From Bacillota bacterium (lineage in GTDB: Bacteria > Bacillota > Clostridia > Acetivibrionales > DSM-1351): a stretch of DNA of 17,708 nt. Position 1 is the first letter of the stretch; the number at the start of each line of letters is the position of its first letter. The DNA is taken from positions 1 to 17,708 of the forward strand of contig JAEZIV010000287.1 in the NCBI GenBank assembly GCA_023436515.1. The letters are read 5' to 3'. The notes beneath the pieces are model-generated. The model was not told where the DNA came from. It worked only from the letters and a program-made list of their open reading frames with translations, and did no database searches. Of the stretch, positions 1 through 7,192 are shown in pieces. A program made the translations under genes and the position numbers.

Positions 1-397
1 ATTTATGTATGTATATAAATGGTCCAACAATGATTATTGCACCCAATACACCCCAAACCCAGTAATCAGCAGAACCAAATTTGTAGTTAATATTACGACG
101 GTTCAATTCACTACCCATACGTGCGGATATTTTATGAAACCAAACTAACGCTGCAATTCCTAATGTTATTGGACCCACTAAGAATATTAGCAAGCAATAG
201 TGCATAGTCTTGCGTCCATCATAACGGCTGGCAATAATATTAATTTTACTCGAAATACTGGAATAAACAACAATAGGATATATTCCCAACGTAATGATAC
301 CAAGCAGAATAAATTTCAAAAGAGAAAGATTTGCGTTGAGCTGGCCAACCGGAGCGGTTGAGGCTTGATAAGATACTGCACTTTGATTTGTGTCCAT
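1..397 (-). CDS. DUF4234-type membrane protein, partial (C-terminus beyond window)
   Basis: The frame opens at ATG 397 and stays open for 132 codons to the window edge, so the C-terminus is missing. A GGAGGT ribosome binding site lies 7-8 bases before the ATG. After a short polar N-terminus (about 22 residues) there are hydrophobic segments at roughly 25-48, 67-87 and 112-130. The repeated GxITLGIYP / GPITLGIA motifs and the polar DGRKT loop between them are typical of the DUF4234 family of small multi-pass membrane proteins, whose function is not known. It is transcribed leftwards from its own promoter at 431-459. The family call rests on recalled motif similarity; no function is proposed. 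Confidence 0.8.
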   Translation of the reverse strand, partial: MDTNQSAVSYQASTAPVGQLNANLSLLKFILLGIITLGIYPIVVYSSISSKINIIASRYDGRKTMHYCLLIFLVGPITLGIAALVWFHKISARMGSELNRRNINYKFGSADYWVWGVLGAIIIVGPFIYIHK

Positions 398-430
398 TAT
401 AGACCTCCATATTTATTTTTTTATATCTAA

Positions 431-459
431 ATATTAAGTATAAAATTGTAAAAAGTCAA
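431..459 (-). promoter_or_regulatory. Sigma-A promoter for the DUF4234 gene
   Basis: On the minus strand TTGACT (454-459) and TAATAT (431-436) are separated by exactly 17 bp, about 35 bp upstream of the ATG at 397. Both boxes are close to the vegetative consensus. Confidence 0.6.
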
Positions 460-586
460 CATATTTTATCTAATTTTGTCAGTATCTTACCCCCACTAGG
501 TAATCACCGTTTCCGATTTTTGTGGCAGAGCTCTATTAAGATTTGAGTATTTGCTTTGATTAGCAACATATTTTTACAATATTGGT

Positions 587-1006
587 GTCTACGGGGAGAC
601 TGGTCTCGCCCGCAGAGGCTCAGTGTTTTCCGCACAAAACACAGGAACCTAATGAGAGGAGTGAGATGGCTTTGACCGAGGTTCAAGTCCTGAATTTTTT
701 TTATGCAAAAAATCCCCGCCAGTTATCTACCGAGGACATAATAAGTTGCTTTCTAAGGTTTTAACCCCGCCGGGAGGCCAGTGGGGTCTACGGGGAGACT
801 GGGCTCGCCCGTATGGCGCTTCGCGTTTTTGAAAACAAAAACGCCTGTGTTTTCCGCAGAAAACACAAGCGCCATGGTCGGAGTGAGAGGACTTGACGTC
901 TGCTTCGCTTCACTCGCAGCCTACCGCCTCGACTTTAGTCTCGGCACACTCAGCTAAAAATGCTTTGCATTTTCTTTACGCTTCGTGCCTTCCCAGGTTC
1001 AAGTCC
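587..1006. repeat. Two-copy composite repeat containing tRNA-Pro 3'-end sequence
   Basis: This region has no credible gene. It holds two copies of an ordered set of blocks. Block 1, GTCTACGGGGAGACTGG.CTCGCCCG-like, is at 587-612 and 786-811 with one mismatch over 26 bp. Block 2 is a palindrome of the form TGTGTTTTC-CGCA-GAAAACACA at 846-867, with a degenerate copy at 622-643. Block 3 in the second copy is a 22-bp exact match (875-896) to the complement of the tRNA-Pro 3' end including CCA (1049-1070); the first copy has a degraded version at about 653-678. Block 4 is GGTTCAAGTCC (680-690 and 996-1006), the T-arm sequence in the opposite orientation, followed each time by a T-run. The second copy carries about 100 extra bases (897-994) between blocks 3 and 4. 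Origin is unknown; a tRNA-associated mobile or duplicating repeat is an inference. Confidence 0.7.
814..874. other. Three-way-junction palindrome (two hairpins inside an outer stem)
   Basis: Outer arms TGGCGCT (814-820) and AGCGCCA (868-874) enclose two perfect hairpins: GCGTTTTT/AAAAACGC (823-830/837-844, 6-base loop) and TGTGTTTTC/GAAAACACA (846-854/859-867, 4-base loop). Every arm pairs without mismatch, so the element can form a cloverleaf-like cruciform or RNA fold on either strand. It sits immediately next to the tRNA-Pro-derived block at 875. Confidence 0.7.
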
Positions 1007-1019
1007 TTTTTTGCATAGC

Positions 1020-1045
1020 AAAAGGGAGTATCTGCTGATACTCCC
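1020..1045 (-). terminator. Intrinsic terminator of tRNA-Pro
   Basis: Perfect 9-bp stem GGGAGTATC/GATACTCCC (1024-1032/1037-1045) with a 4-base loop, followed on the minus strand by TTTT (1020-1023). It begins only 3 bases after the encoded CCA of the tRNA. The T-tract is short, so efficiency is uncertain. Confidence 0.65.
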
Positions 1046-1048
1046 TAC

Positions 1049-1124
1049 TGGTCGGAGTGAGAGGACTTGAACCTCCAGCATCTTGGTCCCAAACCAAGCG
1101 CGCTGCCAATTGCGCTACACCCCG
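1049..1124 (-). tRNA. tRNA-Pro (anticodon TGG), CCA encoded
   Basis: The minus strand from 1124 to 1049 folds into a full cloverleaf of 76 bases: acceptor CGGGGTG/CACTCCG with one G-T pair, D-arm GCGC/GCGC, anticodon stem CTTGG/CCAAG around loop TTTGGGA (anticodon TGG, reads CCN proline codons), 5-base variable region, T-arm GGAGG/CCTCT with loop TTCAAGT, discriminator A and encoded CCA. It has its own promoter at 1159-1187 and a terminator just downstream, so it is a single-gene transcript. A 22-base stretch of its 3' end is duplicated at 875-896. Confidence 0.96.
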
Positions 1125-1130
1125 AAAAAC

Positions 1131-1153
1131 TGCGCTTGACTTTCTCAAGCGCA
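1131..1153 (-). other. Leader hairpin with T-run between promoter and tRNA-Pro
   Basis: TGCGCTTGA/TCAAGCGCA (1131-1139/1145-1153) form a perfect 9-bp stem with a 5-base loop. On the minus strand it is followed by GTTTTTC and then, a few bases later, the mature tRNA 5' end at 1124. It lies just at or after the start point predicted from the 1159-1187 promoter. It could terminate trmO transcripts, act as a 5' leader structure for RNase P processing, or attenuate the tRNA. Confidence 0.55.
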
Positions 1154-1158
1154 AAAGT

Positions 1159-1187
1159 ATTGTACTATAGCCATGATTTATTATCAA
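1159..1187 (-). promoter_or_regulatory. Promoter of tRNA-Pro
   Basis: Minus-strand TTGATA (1182-1187) and TACAAT (1159-1164) with a 17-bp spacer, ending 35 bases upstream of the mature tRNA 5' end. There is no coding sequence between it and the tRNA. Confidence 0.7.
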
Positions 1188-1272
1188 TAGGAGAATTGCC
1201 GTCATATTCCGCATTATCACTTCATTACTTGATAAATCGCGTATTTTCGTCACTTTATCATGCCTCTCATTT

Positions 1273-1752
1273 TTACTCTAGAAAATTGAACTCCTCACTC
1301 CAATTGAAGTCTTCATTATCTTCGACGCAGTTGGGCCAATGAGTCGCCCAATCAGGCATTTTTACATCCCTAACTCTGTCAATTGACGGTTGGTAGGGCT
1401 TAATATCCAGAACCGGGGTACCGTCTTCTGCATCAATATATCCTATTTCCAGCCTGTGCTTTTCAGCGTCAACCTTAATAACAGCACAAGCTGTAACAGC
1501 TATAGGACTTGGCCTGATGGGAGATCTGGAAGCAAGCACTCCAACCTTTTCGGGCCCCTTCTTATAGGGCTTATCCATTACAAAGCAGCCTCTGGTTTCC
1601 TGGCTGTCATACAAGTTGAACCACCATATTGCCTGGATGTGACTGTACTCGTCTATTCCCAGAGTTGCTTCAAAAAATTTTTCCTCCAGTTCAATATAAT
1701 AGCGCCTACCTTCAATTTTTACCCTTCCTATGGGATTAAAAGTCACTGACAT
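1273..1752 (-). CDS. trmO: TrmO/TsaA-like tRNA (t6A37) N6-methyltransferase
   Basis: Encodes 159 residues. TrmO-family enzymes use S-adenosylmethionine to methylate N6 of threonylcarbamoyladenosine at position 37 of ANN-decoding tRNAs. Family marks seen: the N-terminal FNPIG beta strand, the ASRSPIRPSPIAVT segment in the middle and DGTPVLDIKPY near the C-terminus, all characteristic of the single-domain VirR/YaeB (UPF0066) beta-barrel. Length matches the short bacterial/archaeal form lacking the extra C-terminal domain of E. coli TrmO. I chose ATG 1752 because GGAGGA lies 8 bases upstream; a longer frame from TTG 1767 would start inside that binding site. It is transcribed leftwards towards tRNA-Pro, with the hairpin at 1131-1153 as a possible end. 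Family assignment is firm; the exact tRNA substrates are inferred. Confidence 0.88.
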   Translation of the reverse strand: MSVTFNPIGRVKIEGRRYYIELEEKFFEATLGIDEYSHIQAIWWFNLYDSQETRGCFVMDKPYKKGPEKVGVLASRSPIRPSPIAVTACAVIKVDAEKHRLEIGYIDAEDGTPVLDIKPYQPSIDRVRDVKMPDWATHWPNCVEDNEDFNWSEEFNFLE

Positions 1753-1827
1753 ATTTCGTTCCTCCAATCAAATATTTTACATGCTGATTATATAACTAAC
1801 GGGTTCTACCCTCTTGATGATTTGTGC

Positions 1828-1856
1828 TTCAATACACCTGTTTGATGTGATAAAAT
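1828..1856 (+). promoter_or_regulatory. Possible promoter of the GyrI-like/AraC pair
   Basis: TTCAAT (1828-1833), 17-bp spacer, TAAAAT (1851-1856) preceded by TGTGA, 40 bp upstream of the ATG at 1896. The -35 box is poor. Confidence 0.3.
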
Positions 1857-1895
1857 AAACTTAAGTTTGATGAATTTTGCTCAAGGAGAAATCAT

Positions 1896-2399
1896 ATGGA
1901 AGTGGAATTGGTTCATCTTAATCCCATACTACTTGGCGGCCTTAGTTTTTATGGAGACCCAATAAGCACAAAATGCGGGTGGGACTCTGAAAATGAAATC
2001 GGCAAGACCTGGAGCCGGTTTATGGACTTTCTTGCTGCCCATCCTCAGAGATCATATTCCTACAATAGGTCCAATATGTACGAGATACACATATATGGAA
2101 GAGAAACCGACACAAAGGGTTATTTTGAAGTGTTTGTGGGTGAAGAGGTTAGCATGGCGCAGCTGCCGGTTGAGTTATCTTCAAAATTTATTCCCGAATC
2201 CGACTATATAAAGATAACACTCTTTGGGAATGAAATAACCAGTGATTGGTGGCTGAAGCTGGACTCTGATATACTACCGGCAAAAGGAGTTAGAAGAAGC
2301 TCTTCATATATTATCCAAGCCTATGATGAGAGATTCAAGGGCATGGATAACATAGATAAATCCATTATGGACGCCTATATTCCGGTGGAAGCCCTATGA
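1896..2399 (+). CDS. GyrI-like small-molecule-binding domain protein
   Basis: Encodes 167 residues, soluble, with AAGGAG about 8 bases before the ATG. The arrangement of an N-terminal strand (VELVHLNPILLGGLSFYGDP), a W-rich helix (GKTWSRFMDFLAAH), the central YEIHIYG strand and a GYFEVFVGEEV strand matches the AraC effector-binding/GyrI-like (SOUL-related) fold found at the C-terminus of Rob/BmrR-type regulators or as a free protein. No DNA-binding segment is present. Its stop overlaps the start of the following AraC-type HTH gene by 4 bp (ATGA), so translation is probably coupled. The likely role is ligand sensing for that partner; the ligand is unknown. The fold call is by motif recognition and moderately sure. 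Confidence 0.68.
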   Translation: MEVELVHLNPILLGGLSFYGDPISTKCGWDSENEIGKTWSRFMDFLAAHPQRSYSYNRSNMYEIHIYGRETDTKGYFEVFVGEEVSMAQLPVELSSKFIPESDYIKITLFGNEITSDWWLKLDSDILPAKGVRRSSSYIIQAYDERFKGMDNIDKSIMDAYIPVEAL

Positions 2400-3142
2400 G
2401 TATGACAATGCAGGACACAGTGCTCGAGAGTATCGCGTTTATTGAGAGAAACCTTCAAAATGAAATAAGCGTCTGTGATGTGGCGAAGGCTGTTTCCTTT
2501 TCCCAGTTTTATTTTTCAAGGGAGTTTTCGAAGCATACCCACATATCAGTATACGATTATATTCTAAGGAGAAAGGTATCCGAATCCTATAAGGACCTTT
2601 TTAATTCAAAGTGCAAAATAGTCGATCTTGCTTATCGTTACGGCTTTCAATCCCACGAGGTTTATACACGAGCCTTCAGAAAGGTATTCGGTGAGAATCC
2701 CAGCGAAGCGGTTATATATAAGCCTCTTGCAATTTATGAGGCCATAGACGATATTTATCTCGATTTTTTAAGCGGTCTGAAGGTTGAAGTAGTAAACAAG
2801 GCTTTGGAGGATCTTTGCTTCGAAGTGGACTCCATAGCCACACTGGATTCCGGGAGTAGCTTTCTGGTATTACTTTCAAAGGAGAATCTTTTTAACTATA
2901 ATTGCATTCTTAAGGGATCGCTAAAAAGCGATAAAACCAAATTCTTATCCTTCTACCTTAACAGCCTGGAGCATTTAATTCGAATTTTCCATACTGACGT
3001 CAGACTTTCCTTCAGATATTTCACTGATAATTTTTATAACGTGGATAAAATGAGCAGCAATTTTATAATTATTAGCAAAGGGAGCGACTATACGGATATT
3101 GCTGCTTCAAATAGCCTTCAACAGCTTGTAATACTGCGCTAA
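2396..3142 (+). CDS. AraC-family transcriptional regulator (N-terminal HTH)
   Basis: Encodes 248 residues. Residues about 6-106 form a standard AraC/XylS DNA-binding domain: first helix-turn-helix around EISVCDVAKAVSFSQFYFSREF, linker helix with ISVYDYILRRKV, second HTH around KIVDLAYRYGFQSHEVYTRAFRKVFGENPSEA. Unlike most AraC proteins the HTH is N-terminal, as in Rob/MarA-type architectures. The remaining 140 residues do not show a recognisable ligand-binding domain. The start overlaps the stop of the GyrI-like gene; ATGs at 2396, 2402 and 2408 are all possible, with only a weak GGTGG upstream, which fits translational coupling. No terminator is visible after it. It probably activates a stress or efflux target elsewhere, or its own operon; no target is visible nearby. 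Confidence 0.85.
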   Translation: MSMTMQDTVLESIAFIERNLQNEISVCDVAKAVSFSQFYFSREFSKHTHISVYDYILRRKVSESYKDLFNSKCKIVDLAYRYGFQSHEVYTRAFRKVFGENPSEAVIYKPLAIYEAIDDIYLDFLSGLKVEVVNKALEDLCFEVDSIATLDSGSSFLVLLSKENLFNYNCILKGSLKSDKTKFLSFYLNSLEHLIRIFHTDVRLSFRYFTDNFYNVDKMSSNFIIISKGSDYTDIAASNSLQQLVILR

Positions 3143-3200
3143 TACCACTTTTATCACACTACCTCCCTTCATATGTAATACAATTGAAATCTAAATTGAC

Positions 3201-3229
3201 TTGAACCGTCATGCGACTTTTTCTATAAT
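3201..3229 (+). promoter_or_regulatory. Sigma-A promoter for the ttcA-like gene
   Basis: TTGAAC (3201-3206), 17-bp spacer, TATAAT (3224-3229). The predicted start near 3236 gives a leader of about 105 bases before the coding region; no known regulatory RNA was recognised in it. Confidence 0.7.
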
Positions 3230-3341
3230 AAGGAATAAATTAAACAATAAATTTCTAGTATTATTTGTGTAGTCCTTCGTTACTTTTTCAACTTCCGCAA
3301 CTAGAGGGATTAAGCAAATAATGTAATTCAGAACCAAAGGA

Positions 3342-4061
3342 GTGGTGCTTATACAACGTATCCTAGGGCAGGTTAGAAGAGCTATTCAGGACTACAACAT
3401 GATTGACAGCGGTGACAGGATTGCTATAGGAGTAAGCGGTGGGAAAGACAGCATGACACTACTTTCTGCCATGAAACAACTTCAAAGATTTTATCCAAAA
3501 AAATTCGAAATTGAAGCAATCAGTTTGACTATGGGAATAGGAAATGCTGATTTTTCACCCGTCACAGAGTATTGCCGTCAAATAGGCGTAAATCATACCA
3601 TTGAAGAGACCCAGATAGGAAAAATAATCTTTGAGTACAGGCAGGAGAAAAACCCTTGCTCAATGTGTGCCAATCTCAGAAGAGGTGCTCTTCACAATGT
3701 CTCAAAAAAATTGGGCTGCAACAAGGTAGCATTGGGCCATCACAGGGATGACGCCATAGAGACCCTATTGCTCAGCACTATTTATGAAGGTAACCTTCAT
3801 ACTTTTTCTCCAGTCACATATCTGGACCGAAAAGAGCTGTTTCTTATCCGTCCACTTATTTATACCGAGGAAAAACAGATTAGGGCTGTTGCCAAAGCAG
3901 GCTTGTTTCCCATAGTTAAAAGTCCCTGCCATATTGATGGAAAAACTAAGCGTCAATATGTAAAGGACTTGCTAACCCAGCTACAAAAAGAAAACAGAGA
4001 TATAAAAAGCAATCTTTTTGGTGCAATAAAGAGGGCAGAGCTTGATGGCTGGCATGAATAA
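3342..4061 (+). CDS. TtcA-like tRNA 2-thiocytidine synthetase (PP-loop ATPase)
   Basis: Encodes 239 residues. TtcA-type enzymes adenylate and thiolate cytidine 32 of tRNAs using ATP and an Fe-S cluster. The PP-loop SGGKDS is at residues 32-37, the CSMC pair at 106-109 is followed by NLRRG, GHHRDDAIETLL is at 132-143, and a third cysteine lies in SPCHIDGKTKR (C197). Three cysteines at these places fit the cluster-binding set of TtcA-family proteins. The length is shorter than E. coli TtcA but usual for the Firmicutes group. The start is odd: AAAGGAG runs directly into GTG codons at 3342 and 3345, which leaves almost no spacing, there is no upstream in-frame start before a stop at 3324, and the codon at ideal spacing is ATA (3351). 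Function is well supported; the start is not. Confidence 0.85.
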   Translation: MVLIQRILGQVRRAIQDYNMIDSGDRIAIGVSGGKDSMTLLSAMKQLQRFYPKKFEIEAISLTMGIGNADFSPVTEYCRQIGVNHTIEETQIGKIIFEYRQEKNPCSMCANLRRGALHNVSKKLGCNKVALGHHRDDAIETLLLSTIYEGNLHTFSPVTYLDRKELFLIRPLIYTEEKQIRAVAKAGLFPIVKSPCHIDGKTKRQYVKDLLTQLQKENRDIKSNLFGAIKRAELDGWHE

Positions 4062-4181
4062 CAGAAAATCCACAATATATTATCCCGCGGCTTAAAGCAG
4101 GATATAAATGATTTGTATTTGATTTTACATGAAAAGGAGAATGAGTAAAAATTCAAAGATAGAATAGAAATGGAGAGTATA

Positions 4182-7031
4182 ATGCAAAAAAACACTTACA
4201 TAAGAAAAGGGCTTGCGTTTTTTGTAACGCTTGCCATCTTAATTATTTCATTAAGTACCGGTGCATTAGCAGCACCTCAAGTAATCAATCAGACTGTCGA
4301 GAAGCAGAACGTAACCTCCGGTGTAGTACTTGAAAAATCTGACCGCTTTACAACCAGCGGATGGATCCGCACCAATGTACTCAAAGTAGACTTGACAAAT
4401 GCAAATGTTAAAGTAGACAGCATAATAAATAAAGCAGGTATATCTAATCCGTCCACGGTTAAAAGCATTGCTAGCGGAAACGGAGCTGTAGCCGCAGTAA
4501 ATGGCAGCTTCTTCGACATGGATACCGGAGCAACCTACGGTCCGGTTATGTCAAATGGTCAATTTGACATGGCTTCAGTAAGAAACAATACCGATATGGC
4601 TACCTTTATATTGGATACTGCAAATAATCCCCTCTTCGCTTATCTTGATACTCAGGTAGAATTGGTTGTACCCTCAGGCGAAAGAAAGAAAATTGCCGCC
4701 TATAACAGATATAACAATTATTTTAATGGCATACACATAGTAGATTCTAAATGGAACAGTACAACTCCGGGCGTATCCCAAAAATATCCAACCTGGCTTG
4801 AAATGGTCGTTGAAGATGGTGTTGTGAAGGAATTCAGATCAAACATGCCAGGAATTTCAATTCCCAAAAATGGATATGTAGTGCTTGCGACCTACGGTGA
4901 AATCAAGTACCTGACAGATAACTTTAAGGTTGGAGATCCTGTCAGCTATGAAATAAAGACAAATGTGGATTCGGTCGGCATGAAAACAGCTCTCACAGGT
5001 GGAACCATGCTGGTTAAGGACGGCAATATACTGTCTACCTTTACACACTCTGCCTCTGCAACCTCCAGACAGCCTAGAACCGCCGCAGGTGTATCTGCAG
5101 ACGGAAAGACTCTGATGATAGTAACCGTTGACGGCAGGCAGCCAGGTACCAGCATTGGTATGACCCAGCTTGAGCTGGCAGAATATATGAAGGAAATAGG
5201 CTGTGCCAATGCCATGAACTATGATGGAGGCGGTTCAACTACAATGGTTGCAAGGAAGGCAGGGGACTCGGCTATATCAACTGTCAATACCCCGGCTGAC
5301 GGCTTTGAAAGGAAAGTAACCGCATCCCTTGGAGTATTCTCCGTTGCAGAAAAAGGGCCCCTTGATTCACTTCTTGTCAGCGCTTACGAGGATTATGTTT
5401 TTGTAAACTCTCAAAGAGCCTTTACTGTCAAAGGTTTGGATAAATACCTGAACCCGGTGGCAGTGAACTATACTGACATAAAGTGGTCAGTTTCAGGGGT
5501 AAAGGGCACCTTCACCGAAAATGTATTTACTCCTACGACTGCCGGCCAAGCAGTTATTACCGCAAAAGTAGGTGATTCAGTGGTTGGAACCTGTCCGATT
5601 ACGGTACTCGCAGCACCAGCAAAACTGGAGCTAAACATCAGTAGTCTGAACACAGCTCCAGAAAAAACCACCACCTTTACAATCAAGGGCTATGATAAAA
5701 ACGGCTTTAGCGCAAGTATTCATCCGTCGAATGTGGTATGGGGAGTACTAAACAAGGTTGGGACTCTTGAATCAAACGTGTTTACCTCGGCTGCTAAGGG
5801 TACCGGGTATGTATCAGCCTCCTTTGGAGGGGCAAAGGTCTTCTGTCCTGTTTCAATAAGCCAGCCTGGAGTTAAAAAGATTATCGAGGATTTTAATAAC
5901 AAAGCTCCCTTGACTGTAGATTTGTCATCTAAAAACGTAAAAGGAAAATATGAGTCGGCTACTAATGTTTATAAGTCAGGCCCTTACTCAGGTAAGCTAA
6001 CGTATGATTTTAACAACGCTCTTAAAGAAAACAGAGCTGCTTACATTAATCTTACCGGTGGCGGAATAGGACTGGACAGCACAACCTCAAAGCTGGGCTT
6101 GTGGGTGTATAGTTCCTCGAAAAAGCCTGTATTGATAGGTGCAATAATATACGATCAAAAGGGTGCCCCACAGTATAAAACCTTTGCTAAGGAAATTAAC
6201 TGGACGGGCTGGAAGTACCTAGAGGTATCACTTGAAGATATTAACCCTTCAAAGATCACCAAAATTTATGCACTTCAAAACACAGGTAAAAAGGCATCAG
6301 GTACATTGTACTTCGATAACCTGACCATGGTTTATTCAGGATATCCCGAAGTAGCCCCTTCCAAGCTGGCAGTTAATACAGTCCCCAAGGATGAATCCCT
6401 TAAGGACCGTAACGTTTCTGGAAATGACGCCCTGAACTTCGCGGTCTTTGGACAGTCAATCGCCTATACGGCAGACAAGGACAAGACTCAAATGAGTATG
6501 TTGAATGCCCTGTCCTCAAGAATAAACAAGTACCTTCAGGCCTCTGTAGTGGTGGGCTCCAATGATAATCTGAAGTCCTTGACAAAAGTACCTATGCTAT
6601 CTACGACTGAAAGCTATAAAGCTCTGGATCAGAATGGTAACAGACTGATACAGCTGAACACAGCCAATGGAGGATTACGAGCCACAAATGCAAACGAATG
6701 GTTCTGGCTTAAGAATCAGCTGAGTACCTTCACCGGCAATAATCTCTTTGTATTCCTGCAGGACAATCCTTCAAACTTTACCGATCGTAAGGAAGGCCAG
6801 TTACTCAAGGATATGCTTTCAGATTATAAAAAGCAGAATCCCGAAAAGAATGTCTGGGTGTTTTACAAGGACACTACAAACTCAAGCTATATGGATAAGG
6901 GCGTAAAATATATCACTACCGCAGGTTTTGACGCTAACGGCTTCAGTGATAAAAATAAGAATGCGGCAAAATATGTTCTCGTCAAAGCAAAGGGCAATAC
7001 CGTCACTTATCAATTTAAGAATGTGAATTAA
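4182..7031 (+). CDS. Secreted phosphodiester glycosidase-family protein (NAGPA domain) with Ig-like and C-terminal modules
   Basis: Encodes 949 residues and is exported. Residues 1-30 are a signal peptide (basic IRKG, hydrophobic core, cleavage after GALA). The NAGPA/DUF2233 phosphodiester glycosidase domain covers about 50-388, with NGSFFD (107-112), RTAAGVSADGKT (299-310), VDGRQPG and NYDGGGSTTMV (346-356) intact. Two Ig-like (Big-type) domains follow at about 395-475 and 478-562, then a beta-rich module at about 566-720 ending in YFDNLTM, as in carbohydrate-binding jelly rolls. The last 200 residues resemble the metallophosphoesterase module often found in these proteins, but the metal-ligand motifs (GNHD, GHxH) are replaced (GSND, QDNP). 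ATG 4182 has GGAG 6 bases upstream; ATG 4170 has none. A terminator lies at 7070-7123. Likely acts on cell-wall or extracellular phosphoglycans; the substrate is unknown. It begins 120 bases after the ttcA-like gene. Confidence 0.85.
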   Translation: MQKNTYIRKGLAFFVTLAILIISLSTGALAAPQVINQTVEKQNVTSGVVLEKSDRFTTSGWIRTNVLKVDLTNANVKVDSIINKAGISNPSTVKSIASGNGAVAAVNGSFFDMDTGATYGPVMSNGQFDMASVRNNTDMATFILDTANNPLFAYLDTQVELVVPSGERKKIAAYNRYNNYFNGIHIVDSKWNSTTPGVSQKYPTWLEMVVEDGVVKEFRSNMPGISIPKNGYVVLATYGEIKYLTDNFKVGDPVSYEIKTNVDSVGMKTALTGGTMLVKDGNILSTFTHSASATSRQPRTAAGVSADGKTLMIVTVDGRQPGTSIGMTQLELAEYMKEIGCANAMNYDGGGSTTMVARKAGDSAISTVNTPADGFERKVTASLGVFSVAEKGPLDSLLVSAYEDYVFVNSQRAFTVKGLDKYLNPVAVNYTDIKWSVSGVKGTFTENVFTPTTAGQAVITAKVGDSVVGTCPITVLAAPAKLELNISSLNTAPEKTTTFTIKGYDKNGFSASIHPSNVVWGVLNKVGTLESNVFTSAAKGTGYVSASFGGAKVFCPVSISQPGVKKIIEDFNNKAPLTVDLSSKNVKGKYESATNVYKSGPYSGKLTYDFNNALKENRAAYINLTGGGIGLDSTTSKLGLWVYSSSKKPVLIGAIIYDQKGAPQYKTFAKEINWTGWKYLEVSLEDINPSKITKIYALQNTGKKASGTLYFDNLTMVYSGYPEVAPSKLAVNTVPKDESLKDRNVSGNDALNFAVFGQSIAYTADKDKTQMSMLNALSSRINKYLQASVVVGSNDNLKSLTKVPMLSTTESYKALDQNGNRLIQLNTANGGLRATNANEWFWLKNQLSTFTGNNLFVFLQDNPSNFTDRKEGQLLKDMLSDYKKQNPEKNVWVFYKDTTNSSYMDKGVKYITTAGFDANGFSDKNKNAAKYVLVKAKGNTVTYQFKNVN

Positions 7032-7069
7032 ATTAAAGTTTAAAGCGCCCCTGCTGGGGCCAATGCAAA

Positions 7070-7123
7070 GAGCACCTCAAAAGCAAGACACTATGTCAAG
7101 CCGCAAGGTGCTCCTTTTATTTT
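7070..7123 (+). terminator. Intrinsic terminator after the NAGPA protein gene
   Basis: GAGCACCT (7070-7077) pairs with AGGTGCTC (7106-7113), followed by CTTTTATTTT. The 28-base loop is long. A second small hairpin GCCCC-TGCT-GGGGC (7047-7060) precedes it. It lies between convergent genes and may also stop galU transcripts on the other strand, though the T-run there is short. Confidence 0.65.
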
Positions 7124-7192
7124 CCAATAATTGACCTTCAACAATTATTCCCGACCAAACAGTCTTCTTGGTTGGCTTCTATCAGCTAACCC

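Noticed and set aside
582..764. 60-codon open frame in the repeat region (and an overlapping one on the other strand)
   Set aside because: It runs through the repeat blocks and hairpins, has no ribosome binding site and no protein-like composition.
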